Source: Limnomonas spitsbergensis (taxonomy: Eukaryota > Chlorophyta > Chlorophyceae > Chlamydomonadales). Taken from it: a stretch of 64,000 nucleotides of DNA. The stretch lies in the NCBI GenBank assembly GCA_037349105.1, contig JAYJMM010000039.1, positions 62,001 to 126,000 of the forward strand. Reading direction: 5' to 3'. The position numbers were made by a program, and so were the translations under genes. Below the pieces are notes generated by a model. The model saw only the letters and a program-made list of their open reading frames with translations, was not told the origin of the DNA and ran no database searches. Positions 20,502 to 32,500 of the stretch are shown here, piece by piece. The first letter of the stretch is position 1. Each line of letters opens with the position of its first letter.

Positions 20502-23500
20502 GTTTGTTGTCCTCATCATAATATTGCCTTCGGGAGAGCCGGTACAGGCTCACTGTTCGTCAGGAAGGCCGCTGGCCCAGCGTTGGCTGTCCAGTAGCCT
20601 GGATTAGGTAATAATCTAGGATGCGCGGCAGGCTGCTGTGCAGCCACCGCTGGGCCGATGGGAGACCAAATCCTGACTGGTCCAAATCCTTCGGCCCGTC
20701 AGCCCATGCAACAGGGCTTGCTAAATTCAGGTTCCCCCAGGTCATGGACTATGATGTTGCTGAATTGATGCTGGGTAACACAGCAATAATTGTGCTTAGT
20801 CGAATGCCTAAGAATCTGTCCCAGCCATAGCCAGGTGGGGCAGACCTGAAGCAGCCGGGCATAGGGGGGATGAAGACCTTTTCTTCAGGATTGGTGTTAC
20901 TGTGTCACCAGAGGATGTGGTCCATAACGGGTTATGCCTTGTCTCAGGGATGATGTCTCAGGCAGCTCGTGAGCGGGGCATGGGAGCGCCGGCTGTTGAG
21001 GCGCGGCTGTTTTTGCTGCAGGGTTTTCAGGGCTAAACCATGGTCTCCATGCCCCGATGCCCCAATGCCAATGCTGATGCCCCCATGCCTCCATGTCTCC
21101 ATATCTCTACACTTCCATACCCCCATACTTCCATGTTTGCAAACCTCCATGTCGCCATACCTGCATACCTGCACACCTCCACACTTCCTTGCCACTCTTC
21201 AGGTACGTGCGTAAGCCCAGCATCGTGGACAGCGTTGCAATGGCCCTGTCTCAGGCGATGGCTGACGGGTGCGTCCCGTTGGTCCCTGATGGCCTGCCAG
21301 GCCACAATGCCCTGATAGCCCCCAGCACCAGCTCGCTCCCTACGGGGAATGTCGGCAGAGGCTCGGCATCCGGCAGGTGTGCTCAGGGTTACCGCAACTC
21401 TTTTAACAATGTGGGGTGCACCATAAACCCTCAGGAGGGGCTGCCTGGTGCCCCCTGGGGACACTGACACAGCGTATATAACTGCTGATGTGCCATTGAT
21501 ATCAGATTCATGGGTACAAAAAAAATTACGTTTGTCCATGTTTTCGTCCAGTGCGTATTGACCTGTACGTTGATGTTCTGTACGGCGCTTACATTCCATT
21601 GCCAATCATCCTGTATTGCGCCTGCTCGTAGGTCCAGGAGGAGCAGCCTCAGCCAGCTGTCCATCTCCTCCAAGGGCCCTCTGGAGCTCCTCAGGGACCA
21701 GCTGATTGGTCTTGGGCAAGAGGCGGCAACAGATGAGGGTAGGGGGGCTCTGCTGGCAACATCTTTGCAAACTACATATTTTATTGCAACACCTCAGGAT
21801 GCTATACCTCTTCTTGCAACACCTTTGTGTGCTACATCTCGTATTGCAACACCTTAGCATGCTTTACCACTTCTTGCAACAACTTTGTTTACTACATCTC
21901 ATATTGCAACACCTTAGCATGCTGCACCTCTTCTTGCAACACCTTTGTGTACTGCATCTTGTATTGCAACACCTTAGCATGCTATACCTCTTCTTGCAAC
22001 ACGTTTGTGTCCTACATCTCGTATTGCAACACGTTAGCATGCTATACCTCTGTTTACAAAACCTCTGATTGCAGTACCTCTTCTTGCAACACCTTTCTGT
22101 CATGCGTCTCATCAACCCTAGACTAGTGCAGATGCTAATAAAACTTTGAAGTCTTATGTTTATTTAGTAGAGCTGACTGCTTGCTCAGACTAAAATGGGG
22201 TCAGCTAGGCGATATAAAGTCTGATACGCATGCATACCGTACGCAATAAGTAGGTAGACAGACGTGTGAACTGAAAATTAAGACCAGCAGGTCTGACACT
22301 TTGAGTTCACAGTCCTGCTGCTGGGACGAGCTGAACTAATATATAATCAGGGCGTTTCCGAAGTTTCATCATGAGCAGACTGAAATTGGGTCAGTTGGGC
22401 CATGTTAAATCCGGTACGCTTACGCCATTGGTAGGTAGACAGGCCTGAACTGAAAATTAAGACCAACAGGCCTGACTCTTTGAACTCACAGTCCTGTTGC
22501 TGGGCCGAGCATAACTAGGATATACGACTGTGTGGGATAAAATCTTTAAGAAGTTAAAACAACAGAGGGAAAAGGTCAATGACGTAACACCTTTGGTCCC
22601 CGTCGAAAAGGCTCGGCTGTGTGGGCACCCAACAGTGAAGTTGGGAGGAAGAAAGTGAAGTGAAGAAGGGAAAGGAAGAAAGGAACGAAAAATGAAAATT
22701 TCCGCCCCCCACACAAAAGGAAAGGCAGTGCAAAGTTCCCTCACCACTGAAGAGACCAGTCCTGAAGATCCCCCCCCCCAAGAAGGAAGAAGAAAAACTA
22801 ATTTTACAGCTCCCCAAGAACGTGGTTGACCACCACGCCTGCATCTTGTATTGCAACACCTAAGCATGCTATACCTCTTCTTGCAACACGTTTGTGTCCT
22901 ACATCTCGTATTGCAACACCTTAGCATGCTACACCTCTGTTTACAAAACCTCTGATTGCAGTACCTCTTCTTGCAACACATTTTTTCTACATCTCTTATT
23001 GCAACAACTTAGGATGCAACACCTCTACTTGCAACACCTCTGATTGCAACACCGCTTATCGCATGTTGCACCAGGTCTCGAGGCCAGCTGTGCAGACAAC
23101 CTGGCCAGCGGACCCACCCCAGCTTCCTCCGCAGACGCAGCTGCCCCACACGACGCCCCGCGCCACGCCCTCACCCACCACGAGGGGGCGGCAGGCAGCG
23201 GCGGCGGCGGGCAGATGCAGACCTCTCAGGGGGGTGCTGCCTCCACACCTACGCGACACAGTGCTGCAGGCAGCCTGCTTTGGGGCAGCGACACCACAGG
23301 CGCGCCAGCGATGGAGTCTGAGGGCGGGTTGGCGGTTGCGGAGCACGAGGGAGGGGCCCGCCAGCGACGCAGCAGGGAGTCCGAACCGGGAAGGGGGATG
23401 GCTTCAGAGCGGTCCTCGAGCTCTTATGGCGAAGGTGGGTTGATCAGTTGGGTTCGGTTTCAGGTGGCTTTGGGATTCAGAGGGGCGCAATGGTCCTCAA

Positions 23501-26500
23501 TGAAGATGTTCCCATGTGTGTGAAATGTGTGGAATGTGTGGAAAGGGAGGTTGCTAGAGATGCTGCACGTTAAGTCAGTAAGTCGGCTTAAGGAAGACGC
23601 CAGGTAGCTGCCAGGCAACTGTCAGATAGCTATCAAATGGACTTCAGATAGGAGCCAGGCAGACACCAGGTGTGTGCTAGGTAGCTGGCAGGTAGATGCC
23701 CAGTATATTCCAGATATGTGCTGTGCAGATGCCTGGTAGGTGCCAGGAAGGTGCCAGGTAAGTGCCAGGTACGTGCCAGGTAGGTGCCAGGTAGGTGGGT
23801 GCCGAGTCCTGCTTCACTGTAGGCCTTGAAGCAGCCTTTGTGTCGCTCGGTACCTTCAAAATGTGTACAAAGATATTTAGGGATATTTACAAATTATCTG
23901 CTGTCCAAGAATTTACGATGCCTCTCACAGCCCCCCAATAACATCAGCTGCTACGGGATGCACGGGAAACAAAGTTAAGACAACAGGCAAAATCCTGAAC
24001 CCCAATCACAATCGGCATGCCCGTATGCCAACCTATTTTGTCTTTTGGGGATGCTGAAACTAGGTTCCGGCTGCCCATCCCTGCAGTGGTCTGAATCGTT
24101 GAAACTTCACTTTGTAATGATTACTATTCGCTTCAGGGTGCCTCAGCTGCAGGTATGATGCATCACATCCTATGGCTGTAAGGGCCTGGAAAAGCAGGCC
24201 CTAATACAGCAGGCCCTAATACAGCAGGCCCTAATACAGCAGGCCCTAATACAGCAGGCCCTAATACAGCAGGCCCTAATGCAGCAGGCCCTAATACAGG
24301 CGCCGGCCTCAGGCCACTAAGTTGGTCGCCGGCCTCAGGCCACTAAGTTGGTCGCCGGCCTCAGGCCACTAAGTTGGTCGCCGGCCTCAGGCCACTAAGT
24401 TGGTCGCCGGCCTCAGGCCACTAAGCTGGTCAAGGTTGGTCGCCGGCCTCAGGCCACTAAGTTGGTCAAGGTTGGTCGCCGGCCTCAGGCCACTAAGTTG
24501 GTCAAGGTTGGTCGCTGGCCTCAGGCCACTAAGCTGGTCAAGGTTGGTCGCCGGCCTCAGGCCACTAAGTTGGTCAAGGTTGGTCGCCGGCCTCAGGCCA
24601 CTAAGTTGGTCAAGGTTGGTCGCCGGCCTCAGGCCACTAAGCTGGTCAAGGTTGGTCGCTGGCCTCAGGCCACTAAGTTGGTCAAGGTTGGTCGCTGGCC
24701 TCAGGCCACTAAGTTGGTCAAGGTTGGTCGCCGGCCTCAGGCCACTAAGTTGGTCAAGGTTGGTCGCCGGCCTCAGGCCACTAAGTTGGTCAAGGTTGGT
24801 CGCCGGCCTCAGGCCACTAAGTTGGTCAAGGTTGGTCGCTGGCCTCAGGCCACTAAGTTGGTCAAGGTTGGTCGCTGGCCTCAGGCCACTAAGTTGGTCA
24901 AGGTTGGTCGCTGGCCTCAGGCCACTAAGTTGGTCAAGGTTGGTCGCTGGCCTCAGGCCACTAAGTTGGTCAAGGTTGGTCGCTGGCCTCAGGCCATTAA
25001 GTTGGTCAAGGTTGGTCGCCGGCCTCAGGCCACTAAGTTGGTCAAGGTTGGTCGCCGGCCTCAGGCCACTAAGTTGGTCAAGGTTGGTCGCCGGCCTCAG
25101 GCCACTAAGTTGGTCAAGGTTGGTCGCCGGCCTCAGGCCACTAAGTTGGTCAAGGTTGGTCGTCGGCCTCAGGCCACTAAGTTGGTCAAGGTTGGTCGCT
25201 GGCCTCAGGCCACTAAGTTGGTCAAGGTTGGTCGCTGGCCTCAGGCCACTAAGTTGGTCAAGGTTGGTCGCTGGCCTCAGGCCATTAAGTTGGTCAAGGT
25301 TGGTCGCTGGCCTCAGGCCACTAAGCTGGTCAAGGTTGGTCGTCGGCCTCAGGCCACTAAGTTGGTCAAGGTTGGTCGCTGGCCTCAGGCCACTAAGTTG
25401 GTCAAGGTTGGTCGTCGGCCTCAGGCCACTAAGTTGGTCAAGGTTGGTCGCTGGCCTCAGGCCACTAAGTTGGTCAAGGTTGGTCGCTGGCCTCAGGCCA
25501 CTAAGTTGGTCAAGGTTGGTCGCTGGCCTCAGGCCACTAAGTTGGTCAAGGTTGGTCGCTGGCCTCAGGCCACTAAGTTGGTCAAGGTTGGTCGCTGGCC
25601 TCAGGCCACTAAGCTGGTCAAGGTTGGTCGCCGGCCTCAGGCCACTAAGCTGGTCAAGGTTGGTCGTCGGCCTCAGGCCACTAAGTTGGTCAAGGTTGGT
25701 CGCCGGCCTCAGGCCACTAAGTTGGTCAAGGTTGGTCGTCGGCCTCAGGCCACTAAGTTGGTCAAGGTTGGTCGCTGGCCTCAGGCCACTAAGTTGGTCA
25801 AGGTTGGTCGCTGGCCTCAGGCCACTAAGTTGGTCAAGGTTGGTCGCTGGCCTCAGGCCACTAAGCTGGTCAAGGTTGGTCGCCGGCCTCAGGCCACTAA
25901 GCTGGTCAAGGTTGGTCGTCGGCCTCAGGCCACTAAGTTGGTCAAGGTTGGTCGCCGGCCTCAGGCCACTAAGTTGGTCAAGGTTGGTCGTCGGCCTCAG
26001 GCCACTAAGTTGGTCAAGGTTGGTCGCTGGCCTCAGGCCACTAAGTTGGTCAAGGTTGGTCGCTGGCCTCAGGCCACTAAGTTGGTCAAGGTTGGTCGCT
26101 GGCCTCAGGCCACTAAGTTGGTCAAGGTTGGTCGCTGGCCTCAGGCCACTAAGTTGGTCAAGGTTGGTCGCTGGCCTCAGGCCACTAAGCTGGTCAAGGT
26201 TGGTCGCCGGCCTCAGGCCACTAAGCTGGTCAAGGTTGGTCGTCGGCCTCAGGCCACTAAGTTGGTCAAGGTTGGTCGCCGGCCTCAGGCCACTAAGTTG
26301 GTCAAGGTTGGTCGTCGGCCTCAGGCCACTAAGTTGGTCAAGGTTGGTCGCCGGCCTCAGGCCACTAAGTTGGTCAAGGTTGGTCGTCGGCCTCAGGCCA
26401 CTAAGTTGGTCAAGGTTGGTCGCTGGCCTCAGGCCACTAAGTTGGTCAAGGTTGGTCGCTGGCCTCAGGCCACTAAGTTGGTCAAGGTTGGTCGCTGGCC

Positions 26501-29500
26501 TCAGGCCACTAAGTTGGTCAAGGTTGGTCGCTGGCCTCAGGCCACTAAGTTGGTCAAGGTTGGTCGCTGGCCTCAGGCCACTAAGTTGGTCAAGGTTGGT
26601 CGCTGGCCTCAGGCCACTAAGTTGGTCAAGGTTGGTCGCTGGCCTCAGGCCACTAAGTTGGTCAAGGTTGGTCGCTGGCCTCAGGCCACTAAGTTGGTCA
26701 AGGTTGGTCGCTGGCCTCAGGCCACTAAGTTGGTCAAGGTTGGTCGCTGGCCTCAGGCCACTAAGTTGGTCAAGGTTGGTCGCCGGCCTCAGGCCACTAA
26801 GTTGGTCAAGGTTGGTCGCCGGCCTCAGGCCACTAACTTGGTCAAGGTTGGTCGTCGGCCTCAGGCCACTAAGTTGGTCAAGGTTGGTCGCTGGCCTCAG
26901 GCCACTAAGTTGGTCAAGGTTGGTCGTCGGCCTCAGGCCACTAAGTTGGTCAAGGTTGGTCGCTGGCCTCAGGCCACTAAGTTGGTCAAGGTTGGTCGTC
27001 GGCCTCAGGCCACTAAGTTGGTCAAGGTTGGTCGCTGGCCTCAGGCCACTAAGTTGGTCAAGGTTGGTCGCTGGCCTCAGGCCACTAAGTTGGTCAAGGT
27101 TGGTCGCTGGCCTCAGGCCATTAAGTTGGTCAAGGTTGGTCGCCGGCCTCAGGCCACTAAGTTGGTCAAGGTTGGTCGCTGGCCTCAGGCCACTAAGTTG
27201 GTCAAGGTTGGTCGCCGGCCTCAGGCCACTAAGTTGGTCAAGGTTGGTCGCCGGCCTCAGGCCACTAAGTTGGTCAAGGTTGGTCGCTGGCCTCAGGCCA
27301 CTAAGTTGGTCAAGGTTGGTCGCTGGCCTCAGGCCACTAAGTTGGTCAAGGTTGGTCGCTGGCCTCAGGCCACTAAGTTGGTCAAGGTTGGTCGCTGGCC
27401 TCAGGCCACTAAGTTGGTCAAGGTTGGTCGCCGGCCTCAGGCCACTAAGTTGGTCAAGGTTGGTCGCCGGCCTCAGGCCACTAAGTTGGTCAAGGTTGGT
27501 CGCTGGCCTCAGGCCACTAAGTTGGTCAAGGTTGGTCGCCGGCCTCAGGCCACTAAGTTGGTCAAGGTTGGTCGCTGGCCTCAGGCCACTAAGCTGGTCA
27601 AGGTTGGTCGCTGGCCTCAGGCCACTAAGTTGGTCAAGGTTGGTCGCTGGCCTCAGGCCACTAAGTTGGTCAAGGTTGGTCGCCGGCCTCAGGCCACTAA
27701 GCTGGTCAAGGTTGGTCGCCGGCCTCAGGCCACTAAGTTGGTCAAGGTTGGTCGCCGGCCTCAGGCCACTAAGTTGGTCAAGGTTGGTCGCTGGCCTCAG
27801 GCCACTAAGTTGGTCAAGGTTGGTCGCTGGCCTCAGGCCACTAAGTTGGTCAAGGTTGGTCGCTGGCCTCAGGCCACTAAGCTGGTCAAGGTTGGTCGCC
27901 GGCCTTAGGCCACTAAGTTGGTCAAGGTTGGTCGCTGGCCTCAGGCCACTAAGCTGGTCAAGGTTGGTCGCCGGCCTCAGGCCACTAAGTTGGTCAAGGT
28001 TGGTCGCTGGCCTCAGGCCACTAAGTTGGTCAAGGTTGGTCGCTGGCCTCAGGCCACTAAGTTGGTCAAGGTTGGTCGCTGGCCTAAGGCCACTAAGTTG
28101 GTCAAGGTTGGTCGCTGGCCTCAGGCCACTAAGCTGGTCAAGGTTGGTCGCCGGCCTCAGGCCACTAAGTTGGTCAAGGTTGGTCGCCGGCCTCAGGCCA
28201 CTAAGTTGGTCAAGGTTGGTCGCTGGCCTCAGGCCACTAAGTTGGTCAAGGTTGGTCGCTGGCCTCAGGCCACTAAGTTGGTCAAGGTTGGTCGCTGGCC
28301 TCAGGCCACTAAGCTGGTCAAGGTTGGTCGCCGGCCTTAGGCCACTAAGCTGGTCAAGGTTGGTCGCTGGCCTCAGGCCACTAAGCTGGTCAAGGTTGGT
28401 CGCTGGCCTCAGGCCACTAAGTTGGTCAAGGTTGGTCGCTGGCCTCAGGCCACTAAGCTGGTCAAGGTTGGTCGCTGGCCTCAGGCCACTAAGTTGGTCA
28501 AGGTTGGTCGCTGGCCTCAGGCCACTAAGTTGGTCAAGGTTGGTCGCTGGCCTCAGGCCACTAAGCTGGTCAAGGTTGGTGGCCGGCCTTAGGCCACTAA
28601 GCTGGTCAAGGTTGGTCGCTGGCCTCAGGCCACTAAGTTGGTCAAGGTTGGTCGCTGGCCTCAGGCCACTAAGTTGGTCAAGGTTGGTCGCTGGCCTCAG
28701 GCCACTAAGCTGGTCAAGGTTGGTCGCCAGCCTTAGGCCACTAAGCTGGTCAAGGTTGGTCGCTGGCCTCAGGCCACTAAGTTGGTCAAGGTTGGTCGCT
28801 GGCCTCAGGCCACTAAGTTGGTCAAGGTTGGTCGCTGGCCTCAGGCCACTAAGTTGGTCAAGGTTGGTCGCTGGCCTCAGGCCACTAAGTTGGTCAAGGT
28901 TGGTCGCCGGCCTCAGGCCACTAAGTTGGTCAAGGTTGGTCGCCGGCCTCAGGCCACTAAGTTGGTCAAGGTTGGTCGCTGGCCTCAGGCCACTAAGTTG
29001 GTCAAGGTTGGTCGCCGGCCTCAGGCCACTAAGTTGGTCAAGGTTGGTCGCCGGCCTCAGGCCACTAAGTTGGTCAAGGTTGGTCGCCAGCCTCAGGCCA
29101 CTAAGTTGGTCAAGGTTGGTCGCCGGCCTCAGGCCACTAAGTTGGTCAAGGTTGGTCGCTGGCCTCAGGCCACTAAGTTGGTCAAGGTTGGTCGCTGGCC
29201 TCAGGCCACTAAGTTGGTCAAGGTTGGTCGCTGGCCTCAGGCCACTAAGTTGGTCAAGGTTGGTCGCCGGCCTCAGGCCACTAAGCTGGTCAAGGTTGGT
29301 CGCCGGCCTCAGGCCACTAAGTTGGTCAAGGTTGGTCGCCGGCCTCAGGCCACTAAGTTGGTCAAGGTTGGTCGCCGGCCTCAGGCCACTAAGTTGGTCA
29401 AGGTTGGTCGCTGGCCTCAGGCCACTAAGCTGGTCAAGGTTGGTCGCTGGCCTCAGGCCACTAAGTTGGTCAAGGTTGGTCGCTGGCCTCAGGCCACTAA

Positions 29501-32500
29501 GTTGGTCAAGGTTGGTCGCCGGCCTCAGGCCACTAAGCTGGTCAAGGTTGGTCGCCGGCCTCAGGCCACTAAGTTGGTCAAGGTTGGTCGCCGGCCTCAG
29601 GCCACTAAGTTGGTCAAGGTTGGTCGCTGGCCTCAGGCCACTAAGTTGGTCAAGGTTGGTCGCTGGCCTCAGGCCACTAAGTTGGTCAAGGTTGGTCGCT
29701 GGCCTCAGGCCACTAAGCTGGTCAAGGTTGGTCGCCGGCCTTAGGCCACTAAGTTGGTCAAGGTTGGTCGCTGGCCTCAGGCCACTAAGCTGGTCAAGGT
29801 TGGTCGCCGGCCTCAGGCCACTAAGTTGGTCAAGGTTGGTCGCTGGCCTCAGGCCACTAAGTTGGTCAAGGTTGGTCGCTGGCCTCAGGCCACTAAGTTG
29901 GTCAAGGTTGGTCGCTGGCCTAAGGCCACTAAGTTGGTCAAGGTTGGTCGCTGGCCTCAGGCCACTAAGCTGGTCAAGGTTGGTCGCCGGCCTCAGGCCA
30001 CTAAGTTGGTCAAGGTTGGTCGCCGGCCTCAGGCCACTAAGTTGGTCAAGGTTGGTCGCTGGCCTCAGGCCACTAAGTTGGTCAAGGTTGGTCGCTGGCC
30101 TCAGGCCACTAAGTTGGTCAAGGTTGGTCGCTGGCCTCAGGCCACTAAGCTGGTCAAGGTTGGTCGCCGGCCTTAGGCCACTAAGCTGGTCAAGGTTGGT
30201 CGCTGGCCTCAGGCCACTAAGCTGGTCAAGGTTGGTCGCTGGCCTCAGGCCACTAAGTTGGTCAAGGTTGGTCGCTGGCCTCAGGCCACTAAGCTGGTCA
30301 AGGTTGGTCGCTGGCCTCAGGCCACTAAGTTGGTCAAGGTTGGTCGCTGGCCTCAGGCCACTAAGTTGGTCAAGGTTGGTCGCTGGCCTCATGCCACTAA
30401 GCTGGTCAAGGTTGGTGGCCGGCCTTAGGCCACTAAGCTGGTCAAGGTTGGTCGCTGGCCTCAGGCCACTAAGTTGGTCAAGGTTGGTCGCTGGCCTCAG
30501 GCCACTAAGTTGGTCAAGGTTGGTCGCTGGCCTCAGGCCACTAAGCTGGTCAAGGTTGGTCGCCAGCCTTAGGCCACTAAGCTGGTCAAGGTTGGTCGCT
30601 GGCCTCAGGCCACTAAGTTGGTCAAGGTTGGTCGCTGGCCTCAGGCCACTAAGTTGGTCAAGGTTGGTCGCTGGCCTCAGGCCACTAAGTTGGTCAAGGT
30701 TGGTCGCTGGCCTCAGGCCACTAAGTTGGTCAAGGTTGGTCGCCGGCCTCAGGCCACTAAGTTGGTCAAGGTTGGTCGCCGGCCTGAGGCCACTAAGTTG
30801 GTCAAGGTTGGTCGCTGGCCTCAGGCCACTAAGTTGGTCAAGGTTGGTCGCCGGCCTCAGGCCACTAAGTTGGTCAAGGTTGGTCGCCGGCCTCAGGCCA
30901 CTAAGTTGGTCAAGGTTGGTCGCCAGCCTCAGGCCACTAAGTTGGTCAAGGTTGGTCGCCGGCCTCAGGCCACTAAGTTGGTCAAGGTTGGTCGCTGGCC
31001 TCAGGCCACTAAGTTGGTCAAGGTTGGTCGCTGGCCTCAGGCCACTAAGTTGGTCAAGGTTGGTCGCTGGCCTCAGGCCACTAAGTTGGTCAAGGTTGGT
31101 CGCCGGCCTCAGGCCACTAAGCTGGTCAAGGTTGGTCGCCGGCCTCAGGCCACTAAGTTGGTCAAGGTTGGTCGCCGGCCTCAGGCCACTAAGTTGGTCA
31201 AGGTTGGTCGCTGGCCTCAGGCCACTAAGTTGGTCAAGGTTGGTCGCTGGCCTCAGGCCACTAAGTTGGTCAAGGTTGGTCGCTGGCCTCAGGCCACTAA
31301 GCTGGTCAAGGTTGGTCGCCGGCCTTAGGCCACTAAGTTGGTCAAGGTTGGTCGCTGGCCTCAGGCCACTAAGCTGGTCAAGGTTGGTCGCCGGCCTCAG
31401 GCCACTAAGTTGGTCAAGGTTGGTCGCTGGCCTCAGGCCACTAAGCTGGTCAAGGTTGGTCGCTGGCCTCAGGCCACTAAGTTGGTCAAGGTTGGTCGCT
31501 GGCCTCAGGCCACTAAGTTGGTCAAGGTTGGTCGCTGGCCTCAGGCCACTAAGTTGGTCAAGGTTGGTCGCCGGCCTCAGGCCACTAAGTTGGTCAAGGT
31601 TGGTCGCCGGCCTCAGGCCACTAAGTTGGTCAAGGTTGGTCGCCAGCCTCAGGCCACTAAGTTGGTCAAGGTTGGTCGCCGGCCTCAGGCCACTAAGTTG
31701 GTCAAGGTTGGTCGCTGGCCTCAGGCCACTAAGTTGGTCAAGGTTGGTCGCTGGCCTCAGGCCACTAAGTTGGTCAAGGTTGGTCGCTGGCCTCAGGCCA
31801 CTAAGTTGGTCAAGGTTGGTCGCTGGCCTCAGGCCACTAAGCTGGTCAAGGTTGGTCGCCGGCCTCAGGCCACTAAGTTGGTCAAGGTTGGTCGCCGGCC
31901 TCAGGCCACTAAGTTGGTCAAGGTTGGTCGCTGGCCTCAGGCCACTAAGTTGGTCAAGGTTGGTCGCTGGCCTCAGGCCACTAAGTTGGTCAAGGTTGGT
32001 CGCTGGCCTCAGGCCACTAAGCTGGTCAAGGTTGGTCGCCGGCCTTAGGCCACTAAGTTGGTCAAGGTTGGTCGCTGGCCTCAGGCCACTAAGCTGGTCA
32101 AGGTTGGTCGCCGGCCTCAGGCCACTAAGCTTGGTCAAGGTTGGTCGCTGGCCTCAGGCCACTAAGTTGGTCAAGGTTGGTCGCTGGCCTCAGGCCACTA
32201 AGTTGGTCAAGGTTGGTCGCTGGCCTCAGGCCACTAAGTTGGTCAAGGTTGGTCGCTGGCCTCAGGCCACTAAGTTGGTCAAGGTTGGTCGCCGGCCTCA
32301 GGCCACTAAGTTGGTCAAGGTTGGTCGCCGGCCTCAGGCCACTAAGTTGGTCAAGGTTGGTCGCCAGCCTCAGGCCACTAAGTTGGTCAAGGTTGGTCGC
32401 CGGCCTCAGGCCACTAAGTTGGTCAAGGTTGGTCGCTGGCCTCAGGCCACTAAGTTGGTCAAGGTTGGTCGCTGGCCTCAGGCCACTAAGTTGGTCAAGG

